Below are positions 61,559 to 64,000 of a stretch of 64,000 nucleotides of DNA, piece after piece (positions within the stretch are counted from its first letter, which is position 1; the number at the start of each line of letters is the position of its first letter). The notes under the pieces were generated by a model. That model was given only the letters and a program-made list of their open reading frames with translations, was not told where the DNA came from and searched no databases. Source of the DNA: Pseudomonadota bacterium. GTDB lineage: Bacteria > Myxococcota_A > Polyangia > GCA-2747355. Where the stretch lies: contig JADJDT010000044.1 of assembly GCA_016702545.1 (NCBI GenBank), positions 1 to 64,000 on the forward strand, in the 5' to 3' direction. Made by a program: the position numbers and the translations under genes.

Positions 61559-61758
61559 TCAGGCCGGGCCGATCACGTCGACCGGCCGCCGCCGGTAGGC
61601 CAGCTCGATCACGCCGTCGCGCGGCGCGAGCCCGATGAACATGCGGTGGTGGGCGAGGGTCGCGGTGTCGATGCGCAGCGGCTGGCCGTTGGGGGTAGCG
61701 ACCCAGTTGGCATAGTCGGAGCGGTGCAGCACTAGCCGCGTCGCCGCGTCGCCACCTT
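61559..61758 (-). pseudogene. C-terminal fragment of a YfhO-like membrane protein
   Basis: The minus-strand frame directly left of the MITE-like element reads ATRLVLHRSDYANWVATPNG, then LAHHRMFIGLAPRDGVIELA and YRRRPVDVIG. In the next frame it continues with a hydrophobic helix (LTLLACLGAALMLLPGS, to about 61510). This is the typical end of a YfhO/glycosyltransferase-like membrane protein: a small beta domain and then the last helix. The much longer N-terminal part is absent. On the other side of the element is the kinase-HEAT gene's end, so the fragment is orphaned. Confidence 0.5.
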
Positions 61759-61924
61759 CTAGCACTACTGTGTCGGATCTCTCCCGTCGCCTGGGCTCGT
61801 TCTCGAAATCACAGGCTTTGTCGCTCGTCGGTCGCTTGCCACCAGCAACCTCCCTCCTCGCTTCGCGCCCGTGATTCCGAGCCCTTCGCCAGGCTCGGTC
61901 CGAAATCCGACACAGTAGTGCTAG
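61759..61924. mobile_element. MITE-like element, copy 2 (intact terminal repeats)
   Basis: A 166-base element with perfect 20-base terminal inverted repeats: CTAGCACTACTGTGTCGGAT at 61759-61778 and its exact complement at 61905-61924. The interior is nearly identical to copy 1 at 11125-11287. The outermost CTAG could be the duplicated target. It carries no transposase and would have to be moved in trans. It sits between the YfhO-like fragment and the kinase-HEAT gene stop. Confidence 0.75.
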
Positions 61925-61940
61925 CCGCAGGCGCACATGC

Positions 61941-63964
61941 TCAGCGATCGAGGAGGGCGACGGCAGCGGCCAGGCGCAGCAGGGGCAGCGGGCGGGCCAG
62001 GGCGGCTTGCAGTGCCTGGCGGGCCCGCGGGTCGGCGAGCCGCCCCAGCGCGAGGGCGACCGCGATGGCGTCGTCCTCGCGTGCGGGCTGCTGTAGCGCC
62101 GCCTGCAGCAAGGGGCTGGCGCTGAGGTCGGCGAAGTCGCGGGCGAGCTGGAGCGCGGCGCGCAGCTGGACGTCGCTGGGTCCGTCGCGCAGCGCCTGGC
62201 GTAGCGCCGCACGGGCCCGGCCTGGCGCGATCGAGGCCAGGGCCTGCGCCGCCAGCAGTCGCTCCTCCCAGGCTCCGGCTTGCAGGGCGCGCAGCAGCTC
62301 CAGCCGCGCGCGGCGCCCGAGGGTCGTGCGCTCCAGCCGCGCGAGCGCGCCCAGGGCGCGCGGCGCGCGTGACGGGCGTCGCATCGCGCAGATGCTGCGC
62401 CAATGCCAGGCCGCCGCGGTGGCGCAGGTGCGCCAGCGCCTCGAGGATCGCCACCCGCAGCCAGGGATTGGCATAGAGCAGCTCGCGCTCGAGCTGTTGC
62501 ACCCCGAGCGGATCCCCAGGCGGGCGAGGGCGGTCGCGGCATCGAGCCGCAGCCACGCCTGCTCGGCTTGGCCCTGCGCCGCGGCGAGCATCCGGTGCAG
62601 CGCCTCGTGGCTGCCCGCGGGTGTGGGGCGGAGGGTCGCCAGCGCGAGGGCGGCGCTGCGGCGCACCCGAGCTTCGACGTCGCTGGTGCCGGCGAGCACG
62701 GCCTTTGCGAGGCTGATGCGGTTGAGTTGGCCGATCCAGCCCAGCACCTGCGCCCGCGTGGCCGCGTCGCCGCGGCTCAGGGCGGCAAGGACGAGGGTCT
62801 GCGGCGCGGGCGCGGCGAGGCCCGGCGGCCTTCGCTGCGGGTGGGCCTGGCGGTTGCCGCGCGCGCGGGTCGGAGGCGCTGACCCGCCAGGCCCCGCGGC
62901 GTCGCCGCGAGGCCGGGCCGAGCAGGCCCGCCACGAGCGCCAGGAGCAGGGCCGCGGCCCCGACGGCGGCGAGCCAACCTGCGCGCCAACGCCCGCGGCG
63001 CGCCCACCCCGCCGCCGGCGGCGCTCGCTGCGGCTGATCCCAGCGCGTGTTGCAGCGCGGCGAGGAAGGGCCGGGCTCCGGCGTAACGCTGCTCCGGGGC
63101 CAGGGCCAGCGCGTGCAGCACGACCGCGTCAACTCCCGTGGCCACCGCTGAGCTCAGGTCGGTGCGCTCTCGGCTCGGCGGGCGCGGGGGCCCGCTTGGT
63201 CTGGAGCCGACGCACGCCAGCGGCGTCTGCCCGGGAAAGGGGTGCCGTCCCGTCAGCAGCTCGTAGGTCAGCACGCCGAGCGCATAGACATCCGTGCGCG
63301 CATCGACCGGGCCCTGCGCCAGCTGTTCGGGGGCCATATAGGGTGCGGTGCCGACGGCGGTCGGGGCGCCGAGATCGCTGGCGTCCGCGCTGAGCAGCGT
63401 CGCGATGCCGAAGTCGAGCAGCTTGACCGCGGGTCGCGCGCCGCTGTCGTCGACCACGATGTTCTCGGGCTTGACGTCGCAGTGCACGAAGCCCTTGTCG
63501 TGCGCCGCGGCGAGCGCCTGGCCCACCTGCTCGACGATCGCGGCGAGGCGCTCGAGCGGCAAGGCTCTGCGGCCGTCGATCAGCTCGCGCAGCGTCGCGC
63601 CGTGCAGGTACTCCATCACGATGTAGCTGGTGTCGCCGGGGGCGCGGCCGAAGTCGTAGACCGTGACGATGTTCTTGTGACCGATCAGGCTGACGGCGCG
63701 GGCCTCCTGGAGGAAGCGGGCGACGAGGGGCTCGCGCAGGCTCAGCTCCGGGCGCAAGACCTTGATCGCCGCGAGGCGACCGAGCTGCTCGTGCTCGGCG
63801 GCGTAGACGATGGCCATGCCGCCCTCGCTGACCTTGGCGCGCAGCAGCCACGGTCCCAGGCGCCGGCCGACCAGCGCTGTGGCATAGTCCAGCGGCGTGG
63901 CGCCGTCGCGCGGACAGGGCTCCGCCGTAGCACGCAGCGACAGGCAGTCTGGGCAGAGCAGCAC
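61941..63964 (-). CDS. Ser/Thr protein kinase with zinc-ribbon-like start and HEAT-like repeats, frameshifted
   Basis: The GTG start at 63964 gives LLCPDCLSLRATAEPCPRDG, a possible zinc ribbon, before the kinase domain: KVSEGGMAIVYAAEHE, LAAIKVLRPE, catalytic loop HCDVKPENIVV, LLDFGIATLL and APEQLAQG. The usual HRD is HCD, so it is a non-RD kinase. A membrane helix (LAAVGAAALLLALVAGLLG, in a shifted frame near 62960) is followed by HEAT-like repeats (ARVRRSAALALATLRPTPAG, EERLLAAQALASIAPGRARA, LRLAAAVALLDR) to the stop at 61941. Frameshifts lie near 63170, 62900, 62500 and 62370. It has the same overall plan as the kinase at 43923-47372. Only the last 36 bases of the window lie upstream. Confidence 0.75.
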
Positions 63965-64000
63965 GGTGCGTGATCATACGGCAGCGGCTGCGCGGGAAGA

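Overview
The window is chromosomal DNA of a very GC-rich, Gram-negative, diderm bacterium. The gene content points to the Myxococcota (deltaproteobacterial) lineage: an AgmX/PglI-type TonB-like protein, RCC1-repeat and CGDG cysteine-module surface proteins, lipoproteins with MORN or NAM repeats, Ser/Thr kinases fused to HEAT-like repeats, PEGA and thrombospondin-3 proteins, an NtrC regulator and a Tol system. This is inferred from family content; no rRNA or tRNA gene was found to confirm it. Many genes (about 27 of 45) are split by single-base frameshifts or, in tolB, an in-frame stop, usually in G or C runs. I read most of these as consensus errors in the sequence, because the fragments join into full-length family members. 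Boundaries below are for the reconstructed genes.

Layout. 1-6.4 kb (mostly minus strand): a VapBC toxin-antitoxin pair, then metF, aconitase and a FAD-dependent oxidoreductase, all badly frameshifted, with a transposase scar at 6.1 kb. 6.4-10.7 kb: two divergent secreted beta-helix proteins, one in distinctly lower-GC DNA, and an Ig/fibronectin lipoprotein. 11-27 kb (all minus): a C39-like peptidase, an AgmX/PglI protein, and a long apparent operon read from 27.1 kb downwards: DUF58, transglutaminase, MoxR ATPase, TPR protein, MORN protein, and a NAM-repeat lipoprotein that runs on into two seven-unit RCC1 arrays. 27-32 kb: an SRPBCC protein, an NtrC-type regulator, SSB and two glycosyltransferases. 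32-34 kb: an IS110-family element beside palindromic repeats. 34-39 kb: two lipoproteins, a hairpin cluster, then tolQ-tolR-tolA-like-tolB (tolB has an in-frame TAG). 39-47.4 kb (minus): di-haem peroxidase, OmpA/TSP3 protein, a small membrane protein, a PEGA protein and a kinase-HEAT protein. 47.5 kb: a 75-base G run. 47.7-50 kb: hisG, hisI and a lipoprotein. 50-56 kb (plus): an intact operon of a secreted protein, two NfeD proteins, a flotillin (FloA), a small ORF and a membrane-anchored HEIGH metallopeptidase. 56-64 kb: TPR protein, secreted nuclease, MFS transporter, hydrolase, two unknowns, a gene fragment cut off by a MITE-like element, and a second kinase-HEAT protein.

How the genes fit together. 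The window is dominated by envelope biology: Tol energisation, flotillin/NfeD membrane quality control, MoxR-linked assembly of large secreted proteins, surface lipoproteins and glycan synthesis. The most notable signals are the FloA-NfeD-metallopeptidase operon, the NAM/RCC1 lipoprotein placed behind a MoxR cluster, a three-copy MITE-like family (11.1, 50.0 and 61.8 kb), and the IS110 element with its palindromic flank.
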